Shown here piece after piece: positions 1 to 13,500 of a DNA stretch of 64,000 nt. Where the stretch lies: the NCBI GenBank assembly GCA_008360955.1, contig LUCM01005036.1, positions 28,346 to 92,345 on the forward strand, read 5' to 3'. Source of the stretch: Fasciolopsis buskii. Lineage: Eukaryota; Platyhelminthes; Trematoda; Plagiorchiida; Fasciolidae. How positions within the stretch are numbered: position 1 is the first letter of the stretch; each line of letters begins with the position of its first letter. Below the pieces are notes generated by a model. The model searched no databases. It worked only from the letters and a program-made list of their open reading frames with translations, and was not told where the DNA came from. A program made the translations under genes and the position numbers.

Positions 1-1688
1 GCGGCCCTATATAGGCTCATATTACGTCCAGTTATAGCCGATTCAATACATACTAGGCCTAATCTCTCTTTTTAGGGCTTGACGGGTAAATATGCGGTAT
101 CTATATGGTATATATAGGGCTATGCGGGGCGGGCCCAGGGGCCCGTACAGGGTCCTACAGTCCAATATAAGCTTCATGCAAAGGGGCTTGCCCATATACC
201 TATATAAACCCAATATATAGGGCAAATGGGAATTTTGTATGTGCTCCTGGGAGGCTCATCTAGTTCTGTATGTATATATATATAGGTCTGTGTTTGCACG
301 GCCCTATATGACAGCATAGGAGCCTATAGGCCAGCATAGGAACCTATAGGCCAGCATAGGAACATATAGGCTGGCATAGTATATAGGCCAGTATAGGATC
401 CTATAGATCAGTATAGGAACCTATAGGCCAGCATAGGAACCTATAGGCCAGCATAGGAGCTTATAGGCTGGCATAGTATATAGGCCAGTATAGGGTCCTG
501 TCGACTAGAATAGGATCCTATAGGGCAGTATAGGAGCCTATAGGCTGGCATAGGAACTTATAGGCCAGCATAGGAACCTATAGGCCAGCATAGGAACCTA
601 TAGGCCAGCATAGGAACCTATAGGCCAGCATAGGAACCTATAGGCCAGCATAGGATCCTATAGCCTGGCATAGTATATAGGCCAGTATAGGGTCCTATAG
701 ACTAGTATAGGATCCTATAGGGCAGTATAGGAGCCTATAGGCTGGCATAGGAACTTATAGGCCAGCATAGGAACCTATAGGCCAGCATAGGAACGTATTG
801 GAAAGCAAAGGAACCTATAGGCCAGCATATTAACCTATAGGCCAGCTTAGGAACATATAGGCTAGTATAGGATCATATAGGCCATCATAGGATCCTATAG
901 CCTGGCATAGTATATAGGCCAGTATAGGGTCCTATCGACTAGTATAGAATAATTTAGGGCAGTATAGGAGCCTATAGGCCAGCATAGGAACCTATAGGCC
1001 AGCATAGGAACCTATAGGCCAGCATAGGATCCTATAGCCTGGCATAGTATATAGGCCAGTATAGGGTTCTATAGGCCAGCATAGGAACCTATAGGGCAGT
1101 ATAGGAACCTATAGGCTGGCAAAGTATATAGGCCAGTATAGGGTTCTATAGGCTAGTATAAGATCCTTTAGGCCAGCATAGGAACCTATAGGCCAGCATA
1201 GGAGCCTATAGGCTGGCATAGTATATAGGCCAGTATAGGGTCCTATAGGCCAGTATAGGATCCTATAGGCCAGCATAGGAACCTATAGGCCAGCATAGGA
1301 TCCTATAGGCTGGCATAGTATATAGGCCAGTATACGGTTCTATAGGCTAGTATAGGATCCTATAGGCCAGCATAGGAGCCTATAGGCCAGCATAGGATCC
1401 TATAGCCTGGCATAGTATATAGGTCAATATAGGGTCCTATATACTAGTATAGGCTTCCTACATCGAGGCTTGCCCATATACCTATATGCGGCCCATATAT
1501 AAAGCAAATCGGATTTTTATATGGGCTCCTGGGAGGATCATCTAGTTCTGTATGTATATATATATAGGTCTGTGTTTGCACGGTCCTATATGGCAGCATA
1601 GGAGCCTATAGGCCAGCATAGGAACCTATAGGCCAGCATAGGAGCCTATAGGCTGGCATAGTATATAGGCCAGTATAGGGTCCTATAG
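1..1688. repeat. Satellite-like tandem array, ~20-bp unit in a ~1282-bp higher-order repeat
   Basis: From about 303 to 1460, and again from about 1595 to 1688, the sequence is a run of 20-bp units of the type AGGCCAGCATAGGAACCTAT. Variants carry GGATCC, GGCTGGCATAGTATAT or CCAGTATAGGGTCC blocks. The non-array spacer around 183-302 (GCTTGCCCATATACC, then GCTCCTGGGAGG, then TATATATATATAGGTCTG) recurs around 1465-1590, about 1282 bp later, so the array is organised as a higher-order repeat. Units contain the palindrome CCTATAGG. No coding sequence is credible here. Repeats like this occur in rDNA intergenic spacers, and a 28S fragment follows, but the two are separated by an N, so the link is inference. 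Confidence 0.95.
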
Positions 1689-1689
1689 N
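1689..1689. other. Single ambiguous base (N) at a content switch
   Basis: One N separates the tandem array on the left from sequence leading into 28S rRNA on the right. A lone N exactly where the content changes looks like a minimal gap or contig join rather than a random miscall. Confidence 0.7.
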
Positions 1690-1707
1690 TTTGTTGCACT
1701 TTAAAAG

Positions 1708-2106
1708 GGCCCATAGTCTGTGGTGTAGTGGTAGACTATCCACCTGACCCGTCTTGAAACACGGACCAAGGAGAGTAACATGTGCGCGAGTCATTGGGCG
1801 TTACGAAACCCAAAGGCGCAGTGAAAGTAAAGGCTTGGCTTGTCTGAGCTGAGGTGAGATCCTGTCGTTTCTCATGCGCGGTACTACCAAGCTTCGAGCG
1901 GCAGGCGCATCACCGGCCCGTCCCATGGCGTGGAGGCAGCCTCGTGCTTGCTCATCGTCGGGGCGGAGCATGAGCGTACATGTTGAGACCCGAAAGATGG
2001 TGAACTATGCTTGCGCAGGTTGAAGCCAGAGGAAACTCTGGTGGAGGACCGCAGCGATTCTGACGTGCAAATCGATCGTCAAACGTGAGTATAGGGGCGA
2101 AAGACT

Positions 2107-2159
<53 letters not shown>

Positions 2160-2545
2160 CATTCTGGGAAATAAACAGTTTTATCCGGTAAAGCGAATGA
2201 TTAGAGGCATTGGGGGCGAAACGTCCTCAACCTATTCTCAAACTTTAAATGGGTGAGAAGCCTGACTCGCTCAAACGGAGTTGGGCCTTGAATGTGAGTG
2301 CCAAGTGGGCCATTTTTGGTAAGCAGAACTGGCGCTGTGGGATGAACCAAACGTTCGGTTAAGGTGCCTAACGCGACGCTCATGAGACACCACAAAAGGT
2401 GTTGGTTGGTCCAGACAGCAGGACGGTGGCCATGGAAGTTGGAACCCGCTAAGGAGTGTGTAACGACTCACCTGCCGAATCAACCAGCCCTGAAAATGGA
2501 TGGCGCTGGAGCGTTGGACCTATACCGGACCGTCGTTGCAAGCTG
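1708..2545 (+). rRNA. Partial 28S rRNA (internal fragment, truncated at both ends)
   Basis: The sequence carries highly conserved large-subunit rRNA blocks in the correct order: GACCCGTCTTGAAACACGG (about 1745), GACCCGAAAGATGGTGAACT (about 1987), the GAAGCCAGAGGAAACTCTGG block (about 2022), GCGAAAGACTAATCGAACC (about 2096), TAGCTGGTTCCCTCCGAAG (about 2121), CAGTTTTATCCGGTAAAGCG (about 2176), GGTAAGCAGAACTGGCGCTG (about 2318) and GAAAATGGATGGCGCTGGAG (about 2492). The left part, GTGGTGTAGTGGTAGACTATCC, is typical of digenean 28S. The fragment covers roughly the region after D2 to the middle of the molecule. The 5' third and the whole 3' half are absent. Conserved helices look undamaged, so it is either a recent rDNA insertion or an assembly fusion. 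It is not a functional rRNA gene as it stands. Confidence 0.95.
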
Positions 2546-2589
2546 AGTCGGTAATATGTGGTGTGAGTGAAAGTCCCATTCTTAGTGTA

Positions 2590-4563
2590 TATCACCCCAT
2601 CCTCGTGCAAAACTCCAGTCCCAGATAATGTTAACGCTATTCGGGAACACACAGAGCATCATCCTTATCTGCATTTACGGCAATGTTTCGGCCTAGTTAG
2701 CTTCTACCTGATTTTCATTCCTAATTGCAAAAAAGCAATTATCCCCCTAAAGATCTGTTATGGGGATTTAAGTGCAAGTTCGCATTTCCCAAGGCTGTGA
2801 AACAGGTTTTCATTTCCATTAGGGTGCTATCATCAAAATAGCGCTACTCACAAATCCCGACCCTGCACCATCCATATCTCCGATAACCGACGCCTCAAAC
2901 ACTGCAGTGGGAGCTGCAATTCAGCAGTACACCGACGGCTTTTGGAAGCCTTCAGCAGTTTGCTCCGAGCGGCTTCAGCTGGCAGAGTCAAGATATAGCA
3001 CATTCGGCAGGAGTTGCTCGCCGTCTGCCTAGCTGTCCAACACTTCAGGCGCACATCAGAAGGTCACACATTCAAGTTATTCACAGATCACACACCGCTA
3101 GCATACGCACCGCATTCAGCCCCTGACCAGTGCTCGCCACGCAAGATCCACCACTTAGACTTTGTTTCACAGTTCACTTTGGACATACGACATGTCTCTG
3201 GGACAGAGAACTCCGCCGCCGATGCACTTTCTCGTATACACCAGCTTCGGTTGTTACCAACACCGAGCATAGACCTCGATGCGACGGCACAGCCCCAAGT
3301 AGTGGGACCTGATATCGAAAAACCCTGACAAGACAGCTCCTTAAACTTAGTAGTCGTACTTATCACAGCTTGGCAGAATACGATCCTTTGCGACGTACCG
3401 CGAGGTCGTCCAAAACCGGTATTGCCACCAGTTCACCGTTATACCACATTTATGGCGTTACACAACCTCGCCCGCCTAGGTGTGGCTGCTTTGGTGGGGC
3501 TAGTGACCTAACGTTTCCTGCGGTTCAACGTCAAACACGACGTGCGCCAGTGGTCTCGCGCCTGCCTCCAATGCCAGAGAACGAAAGTCCATCGACATAC
3601 CAAAACTCCCGTGGCTAGGTTCTTCTGACTCGAGACAAGTTTTCACCGCATACACTTTGATCTCGTTGGCCCTCTCCCGCCGTCTCACGGCTACCGCTAG
3701 ATACTCACCTGTGTGGACCGCTTTGCTTGCTGGCCACAAGCCATACCAACTCCCCGCTCTAAGTCAGAAGAGGCCGCGAAAGACCTCGTAGTAACTTGGG
3801 TAAGCATATTTGGTTGTCCCGCTGTAGTGACCGCCGACCGTGACTCACAATTCGACGGGGCGTTTTCAAATATGATTAAAACACTTGGGCGTGGGCATAT
3901 TAGAACAACCGCCTAACACCCGCGAGTTTGGTGGAAAGATCTTAACAGCAACTAAACGTCGGTCTGCGAGCCGGAGCCAACCCGATTTGGAGCGAAATAA
4001 TACAGTTAGTTCTTTTAAGCCTTCTGAGTTCTGTTAAAGAAGAAGTGTGCACCGCACCAAATGAGCTTATGATTGGTTGCACGCTCCACCTCCCTGGAGG
4101 GCCGGTGTCCCCGTCGATACCCACGCACTTCAGTTACGGCAACCATGCAAAACGTCTCGTGCGAACGCTTCGTGTCAAACCACCGCGGGACCAACGACCT
4201 TTGGGCTACATTCCAACCTCATTGAATACTTCAACTCATGTTTTCTTGCGCGTTGACCGTGTTTGACCATCACTACAACCCTTGCGTACGCCGGTTTGGT
4301 TCGCGTGATAAGACGCGGCCTTAAAACATTCATTCTGGACGTTGTCGGCTGACACGACACGGTGTCTGTCGATCGTATCAAACCCGCCACTGTGGAATGC
4401 GAATCGAACGACGGACTCCTCTCATCTTATGAATCCCACCACCCTGCCTGAGTCCAGTTATTACCAGCGCCGACCGTGGAGATTGCTGGTGAGGCCGAAG
4501 ACACAATCCCACCAATCGCAACGGGAGTACCGGATATGCGAAATAGCGGTAGCGACCGCAAGA
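2590..4563 (+). pseudogene. Decayed Ty3/gypsy pol: RT end, RNase H, integrase
   Basis: Conceptual translation across several frames gives, in order: the RT/connection region (VPDNVNAIREH then LRQCFGLVSFYLIFIP, about 2611-2730); RNase H (ITDASNTAVGAAIQQ about 2878, then ELLAVCLAVQHFRR, LFTDHTPLAYAPHS, DIRHVSGTENSAADALSRI to about 3240); the zinc-binding/linker part (ACLQCQRTKVHRHTKTP, about 3560-3610); the integrase core (LTCVDRFACWPQAIP about 3705, VVTADRDSQFDGAF about 3827); and an integrase C-terminal part (NELMIGCTLHLPGG, STHVFLRVDRV to about 4265). Frameshifts occur near 3010, 3340 and 3615 and after 3915, and several stops are present, so it is dead. Protease and most of the RT are missing, and I see no LTRs. 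The left end abuts the 28S fragment within about 50 bp. Confidence 0.9.
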
Positions 4564-7500
4564 TAAATTAATATGTTTCGCTTTTTTTGATTTTTTACTA
4601 TTTTTACATCAGATGGTTGAATACTTCCCGTTGTAAGTGCATAGCCGAGCTTAACAGGCTAACATGTTTATCGTGATAATTTACGGGCCGATAGACATGT
4701 CACTCCATTTTACTGACATGGGCAGCACCAAAAGCTGTTAGGTGCCCACCACCATATCAAACATCCACCAGTGCTCACAAGCACCGTTTCCACAAATTTG
4801 GTTTCGCTGCATCCTCTCCCAGAAGAACCCATGGGACCGAGGCGGCTTCACTGACTCCGGAACGACAACCATCCTTCCCATGGTCAACAGCGGTTGACGA
4901 AGACCCGAGGTCAGACGCCCACATTCAACTCTGTCTGCCGAATAATCTGGAATAAGGTGAGACCCGTGGCTGTGGGATGCGATCAGATCCAACGTTTTCA
5001 CAGGCAAACATCGAGAGGGCTGCTCGATTGCAGCGGTGTGCGAGCGCAGCTAGGCCGGCGAATCACACCTTCCTGCGTTCACCTCCTAGCGGTGTTTGTC
5101 AGATTGCGTGTCCAGAGCATGGTCAGCTCCCAACAAACGACTCCCACGGGACCGCCAGTTTCCGGCTTGTTCTGCATGGTTCCAAACAACGCCTTTCTCC
5201 GACGGTCTTCTAGGAGGAGGCCCCTGTGGAGGAACGGGTTTGTTCCTTCGGATCGCTTGTTTAAACGAACGTCGACTTCCCAGCGCGGTCGCCATTTGCA
5301 CGTTGCTCACGCACGCTTTGCTCGCACGTTCCTGCTAAAAATGTACTCAATTTTTCACCACTCAAGATCATCTTCTCGTTCTACCGGGCGAGTTTCAGGG
5401 TTGCCAGTATTGTAATCGCACCGAGCCGAGTAAGAGGGACGTATGAGTAGTCAGAGGGGTTCAGGGCAAGTAAACGTAATACGAGATCCGCTTTAAGATA
5501 CACAGTTCTATTACCTTTTTCCTTTATGGTCTACTGTGTATCTTGATACGTTTTGTGTTACATTTCTTTATTTGCGTTCGTTTTACCGCTCTCCTGATCT
5601 GTAAGTGCCGCCGAAGGTACACTCTCCAGGGTTCTCTTGTTCGAATAAAATTGATTACTTTGCATCTCCCTGCTCTGGTTTTACAGTCTCGCGTACTTCC
5701 CTATCGGTGCTAAGCTGTCGCCAACGTATATACGACGAAACTATTTTATGAGATTTTTGACTCACATCTCTTCTGTTCGTTCGGCCGCGGGGCCTCCTCA
5801 ATTGCGGTGTCGGATTCAGATAAAAGGTGCCTTTGGAGTCGCACTCCCAACCTCTTCTGCATAGGTTCGCTCGCTTTCACAATTTGAAAAGCCTAAAGGG
5901 TCTGTGAAATTTTGGTGTTCTTTTCCTTTTTCCGTTTTACGATATATATTTTTATGATTTGTTATCGCAACTAACTATGTGTGGAGCGTCCAATACACTA
6001 AACGATGCAAATCACACTATTTCGTCTGTCACATTTAAATTAGTTACGCATATCTAACGGAGGTCGTCCGTTAGATAAGCAAAATGTTAAATCCTTCGAA
6101 TGCAGTAGCTATCAAGATGATCTGATTATGGCAACTGCCAGTTACCACAACAAAATGTATCAATCAATTAATATTCTCTGAGCACCACTGTGTTTCTGTC
6201 ATTTTGTATTTGATTAGACTGCTGGAGTGGGAAACAAATACATGCACCGGATTCAGGATCAAATAAAATATACCCATTTGCCATGAACGAATTCGAATTA
6301 TTTCCAGTACCTTCTGAGAGACGTCCAGGATAAGACTCCGAATGTATCTTCCATCGGATACTAAAGCAAAACCTTCAACTTACCTGGATCTCCACTGAGT
6401 AGCGCAAAATCGACCGCATATTCTAAATCCGACGGATTCTTGACCGAGAACATAATAATGCTACTAATTCTTATATGAATATACGACTCTCTCCATAACC
6501 ATCTGAATGACAAAGAAAGATGAAAGAGCATTTAGATAACATTCAAAATGCGACCCCGTAAGTGTTTCCTCTGTCAATTTCTAACTCTACGACTGAAAAA
6601 GTCCCCTCAATCGACAAAATAAAGTAGATTTGAGTCAAAAGCCAAAGTAATGTGAATAGTGTGTTGTAATATCATGGTGAGGAAATAGTACCGATATGGC
6701 ACCAATTGGGAAAACAGGCCGCAGCAGAAAGCGATGGCGATATGTAGGACTTGACAGCAAAGTCTCTTGAATTTGCAGCGTGGACGGAAATGTGTGGTAG
6801 AACAAAAGGAACCAAACAAATGGCATAAAATCGGTATCTAGCATCGAAACGGATCTTAGAAAAAATGAAGTTCGAAAATAATCGATTTTTCCCCGAAGCC
6901 ACAAAAAATTAATGTGATGTATCTTTGCAATCAGCCTCGTTTTGTCAGCTGAACTTTCCGCTTTCTTCACCGCACCCGATTTCCCGACTTAGCAAAGCGA
7001 CTTCTGATCAGTATTCACTGAATCGGGAAATCTTCCAACCAGTGTGAACATAGACGCAGCTGGTTCACGTCTGAGATAACCATTTTGTTCGGTTGGCTTC
7101 TTATGTTTTCGGCGTACCGCTCCACTGGAAGCGCACGCCCATAAACCAACGAACTCAGTTTAGTCATTTGAAGCTTGCTCTCTTGACGGCTTTCAAGGGG
7201 TTCATACTTTTTGTCGGTTTTGGTCTATGCGAAATTTGTGATCGACTTTTCCTACCAAAAAGCCAATTTTGTTGCAACTTAATCCAATGAGATCCCATTT
7301 GTTAGACTTGACCTAAAGGTTCACATTTTAGTTCAGTCGGATGCACCAGTGCGAATCGTTGGGTTGGCATCCCCGCTTTGTCTTTGGCTGGTTCAGCCCA
7401 TATGCAAATGACGAACAGTTTGTTATTAGGTAATGCTTCAAGTGCGCACTGACCAGGGGTTCACGTGGGCATCACCAACAGCTCAGATCGCGCTTGTGCT

Positions 7501-10500
7501 AGTCAGTTTGCAGGTGCTTACGCGATTCAAGGACAACTTGGATACCAAAAAGAGAAATAGAAAACACTGCCTCTTCCAACGGTGACTCTTGACGTATCCT
7601 TCAAACTTACCTGAAAGGCTTTCTGTGACCTCCCCATATCATGTGCATTTGATCCTTCAGAAAAGTCAGCCACACCGACGGGTAATCCTTGACTTCCTCT
7701 GCAACGTCAGCCCATTTGCACTGTTATATGTTTGCAAACAGGGACCAATCGTCTTTTAGATTATGTTTGCCTAGCGCACATTGGAGGCAGCTGTGAAAAA
7801 TGTGGCGCTGCTTGATATGCTTTACCAAATTCTTCGTCGAAGAGTCTGAAAGCGCACTGAACAAGGCACCACTTAAAGGTACATCGTTTCAGCGGCCAGC
7901 AATGCCACTATTATGTAAGGCCAGAAACTCACTATTGATACCCGCTACTCACAGGGGGAAATCTGAGGGCTTTGATGTGACGCTGTATAGACCAATTAAA
8001 AGCCGCCTTGCAGTGAGGACGTTCATTTGGGAATACCTATGGCCAAACTTAACTAAGCTCTTCCTATCAGCCCCAAATTGCAGCTGGATAGCTCAGTGTT
8101 AACAAACCCTTTGCATATGAAAGCCACCACTGATAAGCTCTGATAAGAGCGAAGCTCGCGTCCGGTGCTTCCCGGGGGTAAGCTGTACCTGATGGGCCAA
8201 GCTCAGTGGGTGGAAGTTGTAATCTAAAGATCAATCAGCCAAGCCAAAGTAAACACAGAAATGTGATATTAGAATCTATTGACGAGTAATAGGATTCCCA
8301 ATGAATCAAGTAATAGAAATCACGGAACTAACAAGTCCCCATATAACGGAAGACAATGGAAAGTGCTTCGTGTAGTCTCTATGTTTGTTGCTACAGAGCA
8401 ATGAAATTTGATTTCCCTTCACGGTTACAGTAAAAACGGAGGGCCTGGTTAGTTTTCATAAGATAATCTTAGTCTGAAAAATTCAGAATGCAATTCTTCA
8501 AGAGAGGGACAGTGTTTTTCAAATATTAAATTGGTCAGGGTAGAGGAAGCAACATCACTCAATCGTGGTATTACTTTACTAGATCTACCACTTCAGTATG
8601 TAGTTGTAGGTCATAGTTTCATCGAATAAGAATATCTATCCACCACCCAAGTGGGGTTGTTAAAATGCATGCAGATGGTAACACTCAATTTTTAGCAAAA
8701 TTTGATACTTAAATTTTGAAATCAGCAAAATCAATGGTCCAGAGTTGCGATCCCAAGAATCCTTTGATCGTCCTAGTTTATATAGAAAGCTTTTGGCTAC
8801 TGCCAACTATGTTAGTAGCCAAATAAAAGTGCATGAGTTCATTGTTCGCGAGTTGGTTCGATTTTCTCTTAGCTGATCTCGCCGTGAGGTAATTTATGGA
8901 GGGTTCACTGAGATAAGGTCGAGACTTGACGTCCATACGTTCTCTTCCCAAACACAACGATAACAACTATTCAGCTATCTTCCCCAAATTCAGCCAAGGA
9001 ATAGGAAGCTACTTATGATGGCAATATACTACACCTTTTGACAAAATGGAGTGCAAATGTGACAGGAAGATCATTAAGATTTTCACTGGCTTTCATGCAT
9101 TTAGTCCCTTTCGAACAATTGATGACTTTTGTGTGTGGATCTCCGAGTGAGAACGATGTATTGGTGTATGGATCAAATCACAGCATTGGGTTAGAAATAT
9201 GGTCTAATTGGGCGCCGGATTTGGCACCATCACATTTCTCTTCTCCGGTACACCGACACTATCACCCAAAGTTCCTATGGCTCCCTACAGCGTTGGCGCA
9301 TGGGAGCATCTGAGAGTCTCTTGAGTCACTCTTAGACTAAGCCGGTTCTTTAGGAATACATGTATCAGGTTAATTCTGTTCCTAATCTCACTTTAACAGT
9401 TCCGTAAAGATAATGTTGTGCGCTAACGCTGGTTTTGGTTTCATGAATTCATACTGACCCATACGCTTACTGGGCTTCAGGTAAAGTTGGTACTTTTGCT
9501 AGCTGTCCGTTTCAGACTGAATCACGCGTGAACTCTATGGAAGTGCATGCTCCGCATGCACAATACACCTTTAAATTTGTCTTTTTCAGCAGTATTTTCA
9601 GGTGAACAGAAGTATTTAACCCCTGAGGTAAAATACTCAAGGAGTTTGAAAATACCTTCTTTATTTCCCAGGAAAACATGCAAGGGACTGCTTAATTCTA
9701 GCGGACACTTCTACATTGGCGACTAAGCTAAAATCTGATTTACTTACAAGCCAAAGACTGGCCTACATTGGGAGTTTAAGCTGTTTCATCTATTGACCGT
9801 TGGTTGGCTTTTTCGATGCCATCACGTCGATGGATATGTAGTAGCATCGATCTTTCGGAGAAGCCCAGTTACTCTTGGACACCATTTTCTCTAAAATCTT
9901 CTTTGACCCTTCATATCTATTTTGCGAAATTTGTTTGTTTGCGTTTGTTTTACGACAAATGAGATGTGTACGTTGCCGCTAGTGTTGCACTTTTCGAGAG
10001 TGCTTGATTTCAAATCAGCATCGCCCTAACCCCGTTTACCTGCGCGTGTATTGTTGTGTCGGTGCTATTCCGACACTGCGATGTATTCAATACGTTGCTC
10101 GTATCTGGCTTATGATTCGAGTTTTCCCTATTTTATGGACCGCGGGGACTTTGTTAACCGAAGCTACAGAATCCGAAAGAAGATACGTCCGGAGTCGTAC
10201 TCCAGACTTCTATTGAATTTTTTGATAAAGGCATAAAAATAAGCCACAAATGTGAAGATTTAGGAAAGCGGTCTTTCTTTAGAACACAGGCTTTCAAACG
10301 ACAAACAGTTTTTGTGCCAACGCCCGTTGTTTTAATACTTTTGATTGTCTCCTGGGCATCCTCCAGTTTATGTCAGAAGTGAATCCCCCGGGGGAATCCA
10401 CGGAAATCATCAGCAAAGTCCGTTGCTGCTTAACTATCACCAGTTCGAAATATCCCAATCTGATGTATGTAAATCGAACTTTTGTGTGATCCAGTCTACC

Positions 10501-13500
10501 AGAGTATGAGAAAAATTCTTTCGATTCATCATGTTGATCAGATGAGTCAGCTGACAGCCACAGCTAGATGAAGCTCGAAATCTCGCCTTTTCCTTTATTA
10601 TCCCCTTGAACAATACTCATCAATCTTTACAACTGCCAGCAACACTATCGCATCGATTCAGCAATCATGAATATCAATCGAAGAAGCGCGTTTTCTTCTC
10701 CACCGATCAAAATGACAGTACCAATCCCAATGGACATTGAGGAGCGTTTGGGTAAAGGATACCGGAAAGTGAGCACATGGACTGGTAAATCCATATTTTT
10801 GTTGCGGACGCGTGGCCTTCAAAGTCATGTTTAGAAGCATGTCCCTGAAACCAGCAGAATCATCTTGTTGGAAGAAGCACAAGAAAGGGTGTACACAACT
10901 TTTGGGTAGCTATCTGGCAGGAATTTCTCGACGAGTTGGTTTTCCATAAGGGCATAATGATTGCCTCAATTCCCATCTGCACTTTGTCTCAATACAACCC
11001 GACAGTGTTGGATACAATTCCCACGGTAATTTTTCATTTCGAAAAGAATGACACGAAGACACTCATAAAACACAATCCGATTTAAATGTGAGGTTTTAGC
11101 CATTTTATTGATCGTAAGTGGGAGCATTTTCTAGGCGAGTGACATAAATATTCTCACGGCACAGTTACACAGGTTTGGCGTTTCAATATAGAATACACTA
11201 CATTTTCCTCATCAACCTTGCTACAGTACAGAACGACCTCTGTGATCATATGAAGGAACAAACTGCCCAAGTATCACTCGATTTCTCCAGGAAGCAGGAA
11301 ATTTTTATGACAGGCCTCAGGCCTCCCGTAAGAATCCCCATCAACTCCCTTGGAATTCCGTTTGAGGCAACACACAGAAGCGCTCAGGGGACGGTTATAA
11401 ACAAAATTTCAGTCCTGATTTTCTCAACTGGAAATTATGCAAAAATTTTTCACTGAGTAATACGAGATTTTAGGATATATCGAGCGCTTTTTACAAGAAT
11501 ATCTCCCGAGATGGTATCGTTAAAAAACCGGAGTACTCTGAATAGATGAAACATTTAAACCTTGTAGTATAGGTCAGCATTTGGCATGTAAAATGTGAAA
11601 TTTCAGCCCCACGAGTTCGGAAACCCAATGGATTTAGCCCTTACGGATGTCCAGGAGCCTGCGAGGCTTTTTTTCTCAGTGCTTCTGTGGTTAGACGTTC
11701 TTACTTAGTCGATAATGACGTAGAATAATGTGAAATTGCATAATAATTCAACGGGATTACGAACAAAGGGAAACTGGAACACCAAATCTCGCACAAGTGC
11801 ACACGAGGGGCTTTTTAGGGGATTACTTGGTGTTTGTCGATGGTGCCTGGAATTGTTTACGGAATGCCTTCAGATCCAGTACAACGATAAACCCGTATAA
11901 ATAAATGCCTAAGATTGTTGCTGCTCTTCGTGCTTCATTGAGACCCGAGTGATCAGCCACTTGAATACAACCACATTTCCAGTCTGAGAAACAGGCAGCG
12001 TGATCTGATTTATCATGCGGGTTGTAGCTCCGGATTGTCAACGGGAACCACGCATGCACCCACTAAGCAACCATCTCATCCGCATTAAAATGTTTATGAC
12101 CTTCGATGTACAATCGTTCGTTCCGTTTTCAAATCCCATTTCGGTCGCCATGGATGTGAACTTTTATGATTCCAAACAAAGATGAAATAATTGTTCAATA
12201 CTTTTGCCGATTTTTATGACGAATTCAGTGCAAGTAACCGACAATAAATCAACCAATTAATAACCATCATGTTTTGGTCTAAGAAATGCTGTTGCTTGTC
12301 ATCTAGGATTGTCGTCTACTTTAATCGGACGTAGATTTAACTGCTGTTGAACACGCTTACTAGGAATTATTAAGCTGACTATATTATGTCGGTACATAAC
12401 GGCAAACACCTTTGATCATCTCATTCAACATAGTTGTCTACGTTCTGACGAAAATCATATTTTGGGGCTAATCAAGAGTTCATCCAGGCTAGAAAGAGCA
12501 GACAGAAAACTGCTCGCGGTAAATGTTAAAGTCGATATCAAAGGTAACCCACCTTACGCCAAAAAGTTAGGCACGTTTACAGCTAGCCACTAAAACAATC
12601 AAGCTGCACAGTCCAATTTAACTGTTCCCATGAATGTTTAGAGTCAATTGTTCTCTATTTACCCAACCGATCAACACCCATTGGTTGCTGCACAACACAC
12701 AAAACAAGAACAAGTTGTGGTAACTCAGGTCGCTGTGTGAGCAGGTCTTGTTTGCATTTCGAAAAACACCAAAACGCCATTTACAAAATGGTGATAAACA
12801 ACATAAAGAACACTGAGTTTTCCATGCCCCACATACTTGGTCATAATGACCTTGCAGTCTGGTGACACTCTTTTGCTCACAAGCTGGTGATTCCCTACTG
12901 GATCGAAATCAGTAGCCGATACACAAGCATCCATTCAACATGAATATCATTCATCCCACGTACCCCATTCAGGTCTCATTGCTCCTCAGTGGGGATTCCC
13001 ATTGCCCTTAGGCTTTGCATAGTAAGTTGAAAGACCACTGCTAAAATACTCCTGAAACCACAACGATGTACTGACCCTTCATCGTCTGTATTTACAGGCT
13101 AAGTTCCATTGTGACTTCATAACCGGATCATATCGAAACTATTGTAAATTGCTATCCACGCGGCCTATGGAGATCTCGATCTCGTCAGTCAGTCCTCAGT
13201 GTGAACAACCTGAGGCGAGTATTCTTGCCTGCCGGTAATGGCCTAGCCCACAAATTTTCTATGATCATCCCCAAAATTTGCGATTATACAGGATGCAAGG
13301 GAGCCATAATCCACATAATTCAGAATATTTGTGGTATAATTACAAATGGGTGTGGATTAGACGCAAATTAAAATGTACTCTTGTCTGGATAAACAAAAGA
13401 TAAGAAATCTGCTGTTGGACAAGACAAAGGTCTTTCTCAATAGCGAAACAACACACGAAGTACCGATTTGATGTGCACGAAAGCATAGTCTGTAGTTTTC

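Noticed and set aside
303..1460. Regular array that could be mistaken for a CRISPR array
   Set aside because: The 20-bp units are contiguous with no unique spacers, the window is eukaryotic, and there are no cas genes.
4894..5415. 173-codon ORF after the gypsy relic
   Set aside because: No recognised domain, competing open frames on the same DNA, and a GC-rich composition that lengthens chance frames.
5495..5544. Hairpin as a transcription terminator
   Set aside because: The genome is eukaryotic and no gene ends here.
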